33,995 nt of DNA from an uncultured Ignavibacteriota bacterium (GTDB taxonomy: Bacteria > Bacteroidota > Ignavibacteria > Tepidaquicellales > Tepidaquicellaceae). The DNA lies in assembly GCA_903831845.1 (NCBI GenBank), contig CAIKZJ010000372.1, positions 1 to 33,995 of the forward strand, read 5' to 3'. Shown here one piece after another: positions 25,756-32,651 of the stretch. Numbering within the stretch: the stretch's first letter is position 1; each line of letters starts with the position of its first letter. Position numbers and translations under genes: made by a program. Below the pieces are notes generated by a model. It worked only from the letters and a program-made list of their open reading frames with translations, was not told where the DNA came from and searched no databases.

Positions 25756-26175
25756 ATGACCGATACAGAAAACAAACCGAAGAAAGTCCTGCTTGTCGAT
25801 GACGACTATGACCTTCTCGAACAGAACAAAATGCTTCTGGAATCGAAAGGCTACAAAGTCGTAACGGCCGACAGTGTTGACAGCGCCTGGAAAATTTTTA
25901 AGGAAGAAAATCCGGACGCAGCTGTTCTGGACCTGATAATGGAAGAACACGATTCTGGGTTCATACTCGCGCACAGGATTAAAAGAGACGCTTACGGCAA
26001 AACAATACCCGTATTCCTTCTTACTTCGGCTACAATGGTCACCGGAATGAAATTCGGCGTGACAACGGGCGAAGAGAAAGAGTGGATTAACTGCGACGCC
26101 TGGTTCAACAAACCCATAAATATCGACGAACTTTCGACGAAACTTGAAGAGTGTTTCGAAACAAGGAAAATGTAA
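25756..26175 (+). CDS. Stand-alone response-regulator receiver domain, hydS partner
   Basis: A 139-residue single receiver domain with the acidic pocket D15-D16-D17, phosphoacceptor D59 (VLDLIMEEHDSGF), T90 (LLTSAT) and K119 (FNKPI). AAGGAGAA sits 7 nt before the ATG. It is the first gene after hydS and therefore the most likely phosphotransfer partner of its kinase. It is paralogous to the receiver on the other side of the hyd genes (shared LD..M.E..DSGF.LA and GM.F segments), although the loop before the conserved lysine is longer here (TTGEEKEWINCDAW). No output domain is attached. An intrinsic terminator follows. Confidence 0.9.
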   Translation: MTDTENKPKKVLLVDDDYDLLEQNKMLLESKGYKVVTADSVDSAWKIFKEENPDAAVLDLIMEEHDSGFILAHRIKRDAYGKTIPVFLLTSATMVTGMKFGVTTGEEKEWINCDAWFNKPINIDELSTKLEECFETRKM

Positions 26176-26188
26176 TTTCATCTTTCAG

Positions 26189-26222
26189 ACCGCGGGAAGA
26201 GTTCGCTTCCTGCGGTTTTTTA
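26189..26222 (+). terminator. Intrinsic terminator between the receiver and the receiver-kinase genes
   Basis: An 11-bp stem (accgcgggaag / cttcctgcggt, one G-U pair) with a 6-nt loop is followed by a T-run. It closes the hydCBA-hydS-receiver unit, or attenuates read-through into the next gene. Confidence 0.85.
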
Positions 26223-26249
26223 ATTTTTCGAACGATACATTATACGTAA

Positions 26250-27737
26250 ATGACACAAATGGAAGATCACAGACCCAGAGTAATAATTATTGACGATGAA
26301 AAAGGACTTCGCATTGGCACGCAGAGACTGCTGCAAAGCGAGAATTTCGAAGTGGATACCGCAGAGAACGGAATGACAGGCATTAAGATGGCAACAGACT
26401 TTGAATACGACCTTGCAATAATCGACCTGAAAATGCCCGATATAGACGGCATTTCTGTATTGAAAGAAATTAAGAAAGCACATCCAAACACGATTTGCTT
26501 CATCGCCACGGCATATGCCAGCTACGATACGGCTATCGAAGCTACAAAGCTCGGAGCATTTACTTATATACCCAAACCATTCACGCCAGAAGAGCTTTTA
26601 CGAAACCTTAACGCCGGTTACGAAAGAAGGCTTCTTACCCTCGAATCGGAACGCCTGAAAAGGGAACGCGAAGAAAGACTCCTTGAACTCGCGTTCGAAA
26701 AATCGCGTCTGAATACGATAGTTAATTCTCTCGCCGACGGCGTATTCGTTGTGAACAAAAACGGCGAACTCGTTCTTTTCAATCCCGCGGCGATTAAGTA
26801 TATCGAACTGAACGAAATAATTCTCGGCGAAAAAATTCTCGGCATTCTGCCGAAGAAAATCAGCGAACTGCTTAGAAAAATACTCGACAACCCCGACTTT
26901 GAGAATAAAACGCTGTCGGCGGAAGTCGAACTGAAACCCGACCGCGAACTAGTAGTGGAAATAAAATGCTCGCCTGTCCCCCACCCGGACGGCTCTCTTG
27001 CGGGAGTTGTCACGGTTATCCGTAATATTACGGAAATGAAAAAGGTCGAATACGTTAAATCGCAGTTCGTGTCCATGGTGGCTCACGAGCTGAAAACCCC
27101 TATGGCTGCGGTTCTCGGCTTCTTCAACATTATTCTTAATCCGGATCTAAAGACAACCCCCGAACAGCAGACAGATTATCTTAACCGCTCAAGAAACAGG
27201 CTGCAGGGACTCGTCGAAATGGTAAACGACCTTCTCGATATATCGAGAATGGAAATGAAGACAAAGCAGCGCGAACTGAAAGAACTCAATATCGGCGAAA
27301 TTGTCAAAGGCACCGTCGATTTCCTCGAGCTCGAATGGAAAAAGAAAGGAATCTCTGTTACTTCGAAGTACGAAGATAACCTTCCCGTTTTCAAGGCGGA
27401 CAACAACGAAATCACGAGGCTCTTTACGAATATCATTGGCAATGCGATTAAATACAATAAGGACAACGGTACAATAGACGTGCAGGTTTATACGAACAAG
27501 AATTATATCGTCACGAAGATTTCAGATACGGGTATCGGAATGAGACCCGAAGATAAGGCTAGATTATTCTCCGAGTTCTTCAGGGTCAAGAACGAATACA
27601 CGAGAAACATAAGCGGCACAGGTCTCGGATTGTCTATAGTGAAAAGAATTGCTGAATCTTATTCAGGAAAAATCGAAGTTGAATCAGAATACACAAAAGG
27701 TTCGACATTCACAATCTATCTCCCCTTCACAAAATAA
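26250..27737 (+). CDS. Receiver-PAS-histidine kinase
   Basis: A 495-residue soluble protein. The N-terminal receiver (VIIIDDEKGLR, phosphoacceptor D59 in IIDLKMPDIDG, K in YIPKPFTPEEL) leads through a charged coiled coil (about 125-150) to a PAS domain (about 155-265: IVNSLADGVFVVNKNGELVLFNPAA). HisKA follows with MVAH279ELKTPMAAVLGF, then HATPase (IGNAIKYNKDNG, DTGIGM, GTGLGLSIVKRI). An alternative ATG lies 9 nt downstream. Having the receiver in front suggests that it is itself controlled by phosphorylation, for example by the upstream HydS kinase, and then signals onward. No DNA-binding domain. It may be a separate transcript, because a terminator precedes it by about 28 nt, but its position and strand tie it to the hydrogenase island. 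Confidence 0.9.
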   Translation: MTQMEDHRPRVIIIDDEKGLRIGTQRLLQSENFEVDTAENGMTGIKMATDFEYDLAIIDLKMPDIDGISVLKEIKKAHPNTICFIATAYASYDTAIEATKLGAFTYIPKPFTPEELLRNLNAGYERRLLTLESERLKREREERLLELAFEKSRLNTIVNSLADGVFVVNKNGELVLFNPAAIKYIELNEIILGEKILGILPKKISELLRKILDNPDFENKTLSAEVELKPDRELVVEIKCSPVPHPDGSLAGVVTVIRNITEMKKVEYVKSQFVSMVAHELKTPMAAVLGFFNIILNPDLKTTPEQQTDYLNRSRNRLQGLVEMVNDLLDISRMEMKTKQRELKELNIGEIVKGTVDFLELEWKKKGISVTSKYEDNLPVFKADNNEITRLFTNIIGNAIKYNKDNGTIDVQVYTNKNYIVTKISDTGIGMRPEDKARLFSEFFRVKNEYTRNISGTGLGLSIVKRIAESYSGKIEVESEYTKGSTFTIYLPFTK

Positions 27738-27767
27738 TAGATCGAAAAAACAAGTATAATAAAAACT

Positions 27768-27803
27768 ACTGGTTCCCAAAGCCCTCATTGGGAACCAGTT
27801 TTA
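27768..27803. terminator. Bidirectional intrinsic terminator
   Basis: A perfect 12-bp stem (actggttcccaa / ttgggaaccagt) with an 8-nt loop has T-runs on both sides in the respective strands. It serves the kinase gene and the convergent NmrA-like gene. Confidence 0.9.
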
Positions 27804-27814
27804 ATATACAAATT

Positions 27815-28765
27815 TCATTCCAGCGGTATTGCCTTTTTGTTCATCCTCGCCCATGTCTCGAATGACTGAAGCGCGGGATTTAGCCTCTTGCTTTCTTCCA
27901 GATTCCTTGCTCCGCAGAAATAATCTTCGAAGTCATGCTTGAACTGGAACATGTTGCCCAGGTCGTCCGCTCCCGGGAAACCGAATCCCCTGTATACATC
28001 GAAAGGCACATTGTTGTAGACAACGTCGACACCCAGTACTTTTGAAAGCACTTCAGACATCTTCGCGCCTGTCAGGTGATCGCCGGCTATCCCGACTGTC
28101 TTCCCGATATAACCGCTTCCGTTCTTAAATATACCGTATGCGCATTTACCGATATCCTCGGCTGCTATGCCTGGTAATTTCTTATCGCCCATCGGCATCG
28201 TAAAATAATATTTTCCGTCCTCGCCTTTCTTCGGCGCCATTCCGAAATAAATCAGGTTGTCCCAGTAAAATGATGTAAGCAGATTTGTTGTCGGCACGCC
28301 GTAGTCCGCGAAGAAATGATTTCCTTCACCCTTTGCGTCGAAATGCGGCACTTTGTATTTTCCGGCTAAAGTCGGCATTCTGCCGTCTTCAAGCGGGACC
28401 CATTTTCTCGTGTCTTCCAGCGTTGACCATATTACGTGCTTCACTCCCGCTGCCTTTGCTGCCGCGGCAATATTCTTGATCTGTTCCAGCTCTTTGTCAG
28501 CGGAAAAATGCTCCCAGAAATTTGTTACAGCATAAACACCGTACGCGTTTTCGAATGCTTTTTTCAGACTGTCCGAATCGTCAAGGTCTGCCGAAACCAG
28601 ATCCGCCCCTATATTTGCAAGCGAAACCGCCTTTTCCGAATCGGGCTTCCTTGTTACTGCTCTTACCCTGAACTCGCTTTCATTATCGCTTAATATTGCC
28701 TGGGCCAGACCGCCTCCCTGCGCGCCTGTGGCTCCCAGAACAACTATAGTTTTTCTTTCTGACAT
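27815..28765 (-). CDS. NmrA-like family NAD(P)-binding protein
   Basis: A 316-residue atypical short-chain dehydrogenase. The N-terminal Rossmann motif G11-A-T-G14-A-Q-G17-GG is followed by VRAVTRKP, VSADLDDSDSLKKAF, VYAVTNFWEH and VKHVIWSTLEDT, which is the order seen in NmrA/HSCARG redox-sensor-like proteins and related reductases. The usual SDR catalytic YxxxK is not evident in its normal place, which fits the NmrA group. A strong ribosome binding site (AAAGGAGAA) precedes the ATG. It is transcribed alone and converges on the kinase through a shared terminator. Possible roles are NAD(P)H sensing or reduction of a small molecule; the sequence does not decide between them. Confidence 0.85.
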   Translation of the reverse strand: MSERKTIVVLGATGAQGGGLAQAILSDNESEFRVRAVTRKPDSEKAVSLANIGADLVSADLDDSDSLKKAFENAYGVYAVTNFWEHFSADKELEQIKNIAAAAKAAGVKHVIWSTLEDTRKWVPLEDGRMPTLAGKYKVPHFDAKGEGNHFFADYGVPTTNLLTSFYWDNLIYFGMAPKKGEDGKYYFTMPMGDKKLPGIAAEDIGKCAYGIFKNGSGYIGKTVGIAGDHLTGAKMSEVLSKVLGVDVVYNNVPFDVYRGFGFPGADDLGNMFQFKHDFEDYFCGARNLEESKRLNPALQSFETWARMNKKAIPLE

Positions 28766-28839
28766 TGCGTTCTCCTTTAATTATATTGTTTCTCATTAAA
28801 CAAAGCGGAATATAAATTAATTCACTCATATCCCGCAAA

Positions 28840-28874
28840 AGAAAAAAGCGGAACGAAAGAATTCGTTCCGCTTT
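28840..28874 (-). terminator. Intrinsic terminator of the BNR/anchor-J T9SS gene
   Basis: A perfect 13-bp stem (aaagcggaacgaa / ttcgttccgcttt) has the A-run at 28842-28847 on the plus strand, that is a T-run in the minus transcript. It lies 20 nt past the stop codon. Confidence 0.9.
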
Positions 28875-28894
28875 AATCAAATATCTGTTTAACC

Positions 28895-31621
28895 TTATTT
28901 TATTATAACCATCTTTTTTGTGTCGACAGGCTTTCCGTTCACCGTAAGCTTATAGAAATAAACACCGCTCGAAAGCGAACTGCCGTCAAACTGATACGAG
29001 AATGTGCCCGCGTTCAATTCGGTATTCCTTACAACCGAAGCGATTTCCCTTCCTGCAAGGTCGTATACATGCAGAGAGACATTTCCCGATTTCGGAAGAG
29101 CAAACCTGATTGTCGTCACAGGATTGAAAGGATTCGGATAATTCTGCTCAAGCATATATTTTTCCGGTATAACCGAAGTGTATTCGTTTCCTGTTGTTAT
29201 TGTGTTCGAATTCTTGAATATGGATGCGTGCGGAAATACCTGTCCGTTTCCGACAATGTAACTGTTTCCGTTCGCGAACATCTTGCAGGCAATCATGTTG
29301 CCGTCGTTAGCATTCTGGAATGTCCATGTGGTACCGCCGTTTGTAGTCATGCATACAAGTGATGTGTTCGCAACCACAAGTCCGAGATTATCGTTTGCAA
29401 AACTGACACCATTGTATCCCGTTGAGAAAGGAAGAGCTACCGGGAACCAGTTTGTTCCGCCATTGGTGGTCTTGATGAGACTCGAAGAAGCATAACCGCC
29501 TACGATGAATCCCGTATTGGCGTTCAGCATCTGTATGCCGCTGAGGACTGCCGGCCATGTACCGCTGAAATCGTCCTGTCTTGTCCATGTTGCGCCGCCG
29601 TCTATAGTCTTGTAGGGCCTTGGAGTCAGTGCCGGAAGACTGCTTATGACCCAACCTGTATTCGCGTCCACCATGTGCGCGCCTGTGATTCTGGTGCTGT
29701 CCGTACCCGAAAGAAGGCTCTGCGTCCAGTTAAGGCCGCCGTTTGTTGTTTTAAATACAGTTCCTGTGGCATTGTATGAATTTGAGAATGTCCAGCCGGT
29801 ATTCGTATTGATGAACTGAATTTTGTAAAGCGATTCTGTCGAAGGTATGTTCGTCGTGAGCGCCGTCCAGTTAAAACCTCCGTTGGTGGTCTTCTGTATT
29901 TCGCCTCCTGATCCGCATATGAATCCCGTGTTCGCGTCAACCATATTCACGCTTCTGAAATTCTGCGAAGAAGTAATGCCTGCAAGCGACCAGTTTGTTC
30001 CGCCGTTCGTGGTTATCATAATCTGGTCGTTCGCGCCCGCTGCGCCGAGATTTCCTACCGTGATGGCTTTACCCGTCGGTGATTCCGCCCATATGTCGTT
30101 CCTGTTGCCCGCGCTCTTCATGAATGTCTTGTCGCTCCAGTTCGCGCCTGCGTTTGATGAGAAATTGATCAGACCCTGTCCGCCTGCAGCTAACCAGTAA
30201 TTACCGAGTTTGCTCGAGGAAAAATACTGCGATGTCCACATCTGCGTCGGACCGAGCAATGGAATGGAAACCCAGTTCGTGTCCGTAAGCGTCCGTTTGA
30301 AAATATTGAACGGGTCTCCGGTCACGTATATATTCGTCGTCGCGGAAGACGTGCGCTCTATCGAAACATCGTCGATGAGAATCCCTTCTCCGTTGTCGTC
30401 ACCATGTTTGAATGCTATGAAAATTCCCTGTCCGGCGTATGCGTTAAGACTCACCGCAAATCTCTGCCAGTTGGGTATTGCAGGATATGTGTTCTGGTCA
30501 AGATACAATATCCTTGTTGTGAAACTTGAAAGATTGCTGTCGGTAGTCGATATTCTGACGCAAAGCGAATCCGCGTTAGTGCCGCTCATGAATTCCCTGA
30601 GCCAGAAAACAAGGGAATCGCCGGCCTGTATGTTCCACCTCGGTGTTATCAGCCAGTCTTCGCCGGGTCCGGGATACTGGAAAGCGCATATCGCGCTCTG
30701 TGCCCCGCTGTGGAACCAAAATGAACGCATCCACACTACGTTTCCGGCAACGTTGACGTTTGTCCAGCCTGCCGGTGGGAATGTAGTCGGATTTTCGAAT
30801 CCCTCAAAATATGGCTGCGATGTAGTTCCTGATGTTTCCGTAAAAATATGATATTCCGTGTTCGCTCCGGATGTAGGATTGTAAATCCAGTTGAATCCTC
30901 CGTTAGTCGTGTAAAACACTTTGCCTGCATTACCGCAGACGAAACCGGTGTTCTGGTCTATGAAGTTCACATCCTGAGCAAAACTCAGACCGAAAGACGC
31001 GGAAGGATAATTCCATGTTGTTCCCGCGTTTGTTGTAAATCCGACTCTGCCGTTTGAAAGGCTGCACCAGATATAATTCGTATCGAGTGCGTAAACGTTG
31101 TACATCGTGGTCGTGAATCCCGAAACTGTCATTAAACTCCAGTTCAGTCCCGCGTTCGTTGTCTTGAGCAGCTTTGCGCTGCTTCCGCACATGTAACCTG
31201 TGTTGTCGTTGATGAAATGTATGCCGTACAGGCTTGATGTCACTCCGGTCGTTATCGTTGTGTCCCATGTCTGACCGCCGTTCGTTGTTCTGGCATAATA
31301 GCCCAGAAATCCGCAGACCATGCCTGTATTCGCGTTGAAAAACCAGCCGTTGTATAAAGGCTTGCTCTGCATGTTGCCCGGAGGATAAGGTGTGCCTGCA
31401 TTTGAGTATACTGTGAAATTCTGACCGCCGTTGGTCGTCTTTATGAAAGTTCCGGATTCTGCTACCATTACCCAGTTCTGAGCATCGATGACTTTTGTGT
31501 AACGGATAATATTACCCTGAGGAAACGGATGCTGCCATTTCCAATCCTGATTAACTTGCGAGAATAAATCTCCGGTTAATAAGATTAAGAAAATTGTCAG
31601 GTAAAAAATACAGTTCTTCAT
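28895..31621 (-). CDS. T9SS-exported BNR-repeat protein with a choice-of-anchor J domain
   Basis: A 908-residue exported protein. The signal peptide (MKNCIFYLTIFLILLTGDLFS) is followed by a first set of Asp-box repeats (KTTNGGQNF, RTTNGGQTW, KTTNAGLNW, FTTNAGTTW, YTTNGGFNW), the Ycf48/BNR-like propeller type. A jelly-roll domain follows at about 265-430 (FEGFENPTTFPPAGWTNVN, GEDWLITPRW, ILIDDVSIER), matching choice-of-anchor J/cleaved-adhesin domains. A second set of repeats comes next (ITTNGGTNW, KTTNGGFNW, KTIDGGATW, KTTNGGTNW, MTTNGGTTW), then a T9SS type A sorting domain (NYPNPFNPVTTIRFALPK, VYDLAGREI, SSGVYFYKL, KKMVIIK). Likely an adhesin or surface-binding protein. The gene starts only 25 nt after a TrmB-type regulator with no terminator between, so the two are probably co-transcribed. 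Confidence 0.88.
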   Translation of the reverse strand: MKNCIFYLTIFLILLTGDLFSQVNQDWKWQHPFPQGNIIRYTKVIDAQNWVMVAESGTFIKTTNGGQNFTVYSNAGTPYPPGNMQSKPLYNGWFFNANTGMVCGFLGYYARTTNGGQTWDTTITTGVTSSLYGIHFINDNTGYMCGSSAKLLKTTNAGLNWSLMTVSGFTTTMYNVYALDTNYIWCSLSNGRVGFTTNAGTTWNYPSASFGLSFAQDVNFIDQNTGFVCGNAGKVFYTTNGGFNWIYNPTSGANTEYHIFTETSGTTSQPYFEGFENPTTFPPAGWTNVNVAGNVVWMRSFWFHSGAQSAICAFQYPGPGEDWLITPRWNIQAGDSLVFWLREFMSGTNADSLCVRISTTDSNLSSFTTRILYLDQNTYPAIPNWQRFAVSLNAYAGQGIFIAFKHGDDNGEGILIDDVSIERTSSATTNIYVTGDPFNIFKRTLTDTNWVSIPLLGPTQMWTSQYFSSSKLGNYWLAAGGQGLINFSSNAGANWSDKTFMKSAGNRNDIWAESPTGKAITVGNLGAAGANDQIMITTNGGTNWSLAGITSSQNFRSVNMVDANTGFICGSGGEIQKTTNGGFNWTALTTNIPSTESLYKIQFINTNTGWTFSNSYNATGTVFKTTNGGLNWTQSLLSGTDSTRITGAHMVDANTGWVISSLPALTPRPYKTIDGGATWTRQDDFSGTWPAVLSGIQMLNANTGFIVGGYASSSLIKTTNGGTNWFPVALPFSTGYNGVSFANDNLGLVVANTSLVCMTTNGGTTWTFQNANDGNMIACKMFANGNSYIVGNGQVFPHASIFKNSNTITTGNEYTSVIPEKYMLEQNYPNPFNPVTTIRFALPKSGNVSLHVYDLAGREIASVVRNTELNAGTFSYQFDGSSLSSGVYFYKLTVNGKPVDTKKMVIIK

Positions 31622-31646
31622 TCTCTTTTTCTTAAAATTTATAAAA

Positions 31647-32486
31647 TTAATTAAGTTGATATGATATTTCTTTATTCTGATATTCCTCGAGTGTCATGCT
31701 GAGATTCCAGTATGTCTCGAAGACGAATTTCATCATTTTGGCAAAATCAGGATGCGTGACTACCATCGCCGTCAAATCCGTTGTCAGAGATACCCTGTTC
31801 TCAAGAACGAACATTGTCACCATCTCGTCGCTTATCACAAGTTTCATCGGTAGTTCTTTAATGAGCCTCACTTCTTCTCCAAGTCTTTGATAAGAGCTTA
31901 CACCCTTCACAAGTTCGATTTTCTCCTCTTCAGTGTTCGCGTGCGAATATTCGTAAATTCCCCTCAGAACAACTTTGTTCGTAGCAGGCGCTTCCTGATA
32001 TTCCAGCGTATCTTCAAAAGAAATGACGTACGGGGGTTTGGTAAATCCTATCAGTTCCTTTTTTGTATTTTCCTGTATCTGTATCCACCTCTCTCTCAAT
32101 CGTCCCAGATCGCTTATTACCTCTATGTAATCTAGCGGGTCATCCTTTTTCGCTTTCCGGATAAACAATTCCATAAGTTTACCCTCAAGCGTATCCGCTA
32201 TGTCTTTCTTTCTTCGTAATTCCTCTTCATCCGAATGAAGTATGTTCTTTATCGCGATACCCGGTTCTATACATCCGAAAACTTTGAGACCGTTACGGTA
32301 ATTTTCCGTGCAGAGTTTTTTCTTTACAAGGTTCTGAAGTATCTCATAGGTTTTGGTGCGGGAAACTGTTGTGATTTTTGCGACCTCGGGAGCAGTAAGT
32401 TCGTTTTTCTGTAGCAGCGCCATGTAAACTTCCGCTTCTCTTCCCGAAATTCCCAAATCCTGAAGTTTGGATATTAAGTCTGTCAT
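31647..32486 (-). CDS. TrmB-family transcriptional regulator
   Basis: A 279-residue regulator. The N-terminal winged helix-turn-helix of TrmB type spans residues 1-75 (LQDLGISGREAEVYMALLQ, ELTAPEVAKITTVSRTKTYEIL, LVKKKLC). A coiled-coil helix (about 85-115: EEELRRKKDIADTLEGKLMEL) and a C-terminal alpha/beta effector domain (about 118-260) follow. TrmB proteins are best known as sugar-responsive regulators in archaea and are scattered in bacteria; the effector here is unknown. It is first in a probable two-gene unit with the BNR/anchor-J surface protein, so it may control that gene and itself. The DNA upstream holds three inverted repeats that are candidate operators. Confidence 0.85.
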   Translation of the reverse strand: MTDLISKLQDLGISGREAEVYMALLQKNELTAPEVAKITTVSRTKTYEILQNLVKKKLCTENYRNGLKVFGCIEPGIAIKNILHSDEEELRRKKDIADTLEGKLMELFIRKAKKDDPLDYIEVISDLGRLRERWIQIQENTKKELIGFTKPPYVISFEDTLEYQEAPATNKVVLRGIYEYSHANTEEEKIELVKGVSSYQRLGEEVRLIKELPMKLVISDEMVTMFVLENRVSLTTDLTAMVVTHPDFAKMMKFVFETYWNLSMTLEEYQNKEISYQLN

Positions 32487-32498
32487 TTTTTTATATTT

Positions 32499-32563
32499 GT
32501 GTCCCCGTGTCGGGGAATGTGTCCCTTAATAAGGGGTACATAAAAATCTTGAATAATATTCAA
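32499..32563 (-). promoter_or_regulatory. Inverted-repeat cluster upstream of the TrmB-type gene
   Basis: Three inverted repeats sit in 65 bp: TCCCCG-TGT-CGGGGA (32502-32516), CCCTTA-A-TAAGGG (32523-32535) and TTGAATA-A-TATTCAA (32549-32563). A direct repeat GTGTCCC recurs 20 bp apart (32499 and 32519), two helical turns. This suggests a multi-site operator for autoregulation. Confidence 0.5.
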
Positions 32564-32594
32564 AAAAGCAAGTTATTTTTTTATAAAAATGGGT

Positions 32595-32631
32595 ATAAAA
32601 AAAGCCCGTTTCCATTTCAGGGAAACGGGCT
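32595..32631 (-). terminator. Intrinsic terminator of the TonB-dependent receptor gene
   Basis: A perfect 11-bp stem (agcccgtttcc / ggaaacgggct, 7-nt loop) with an A-run on the plus side gives a T-run in the minus transcript, 20 nt past the receptor stop codon. Confidence 0.9.
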
Positions 32632-32651
32632 CCAATAAAGTATAACTGATC

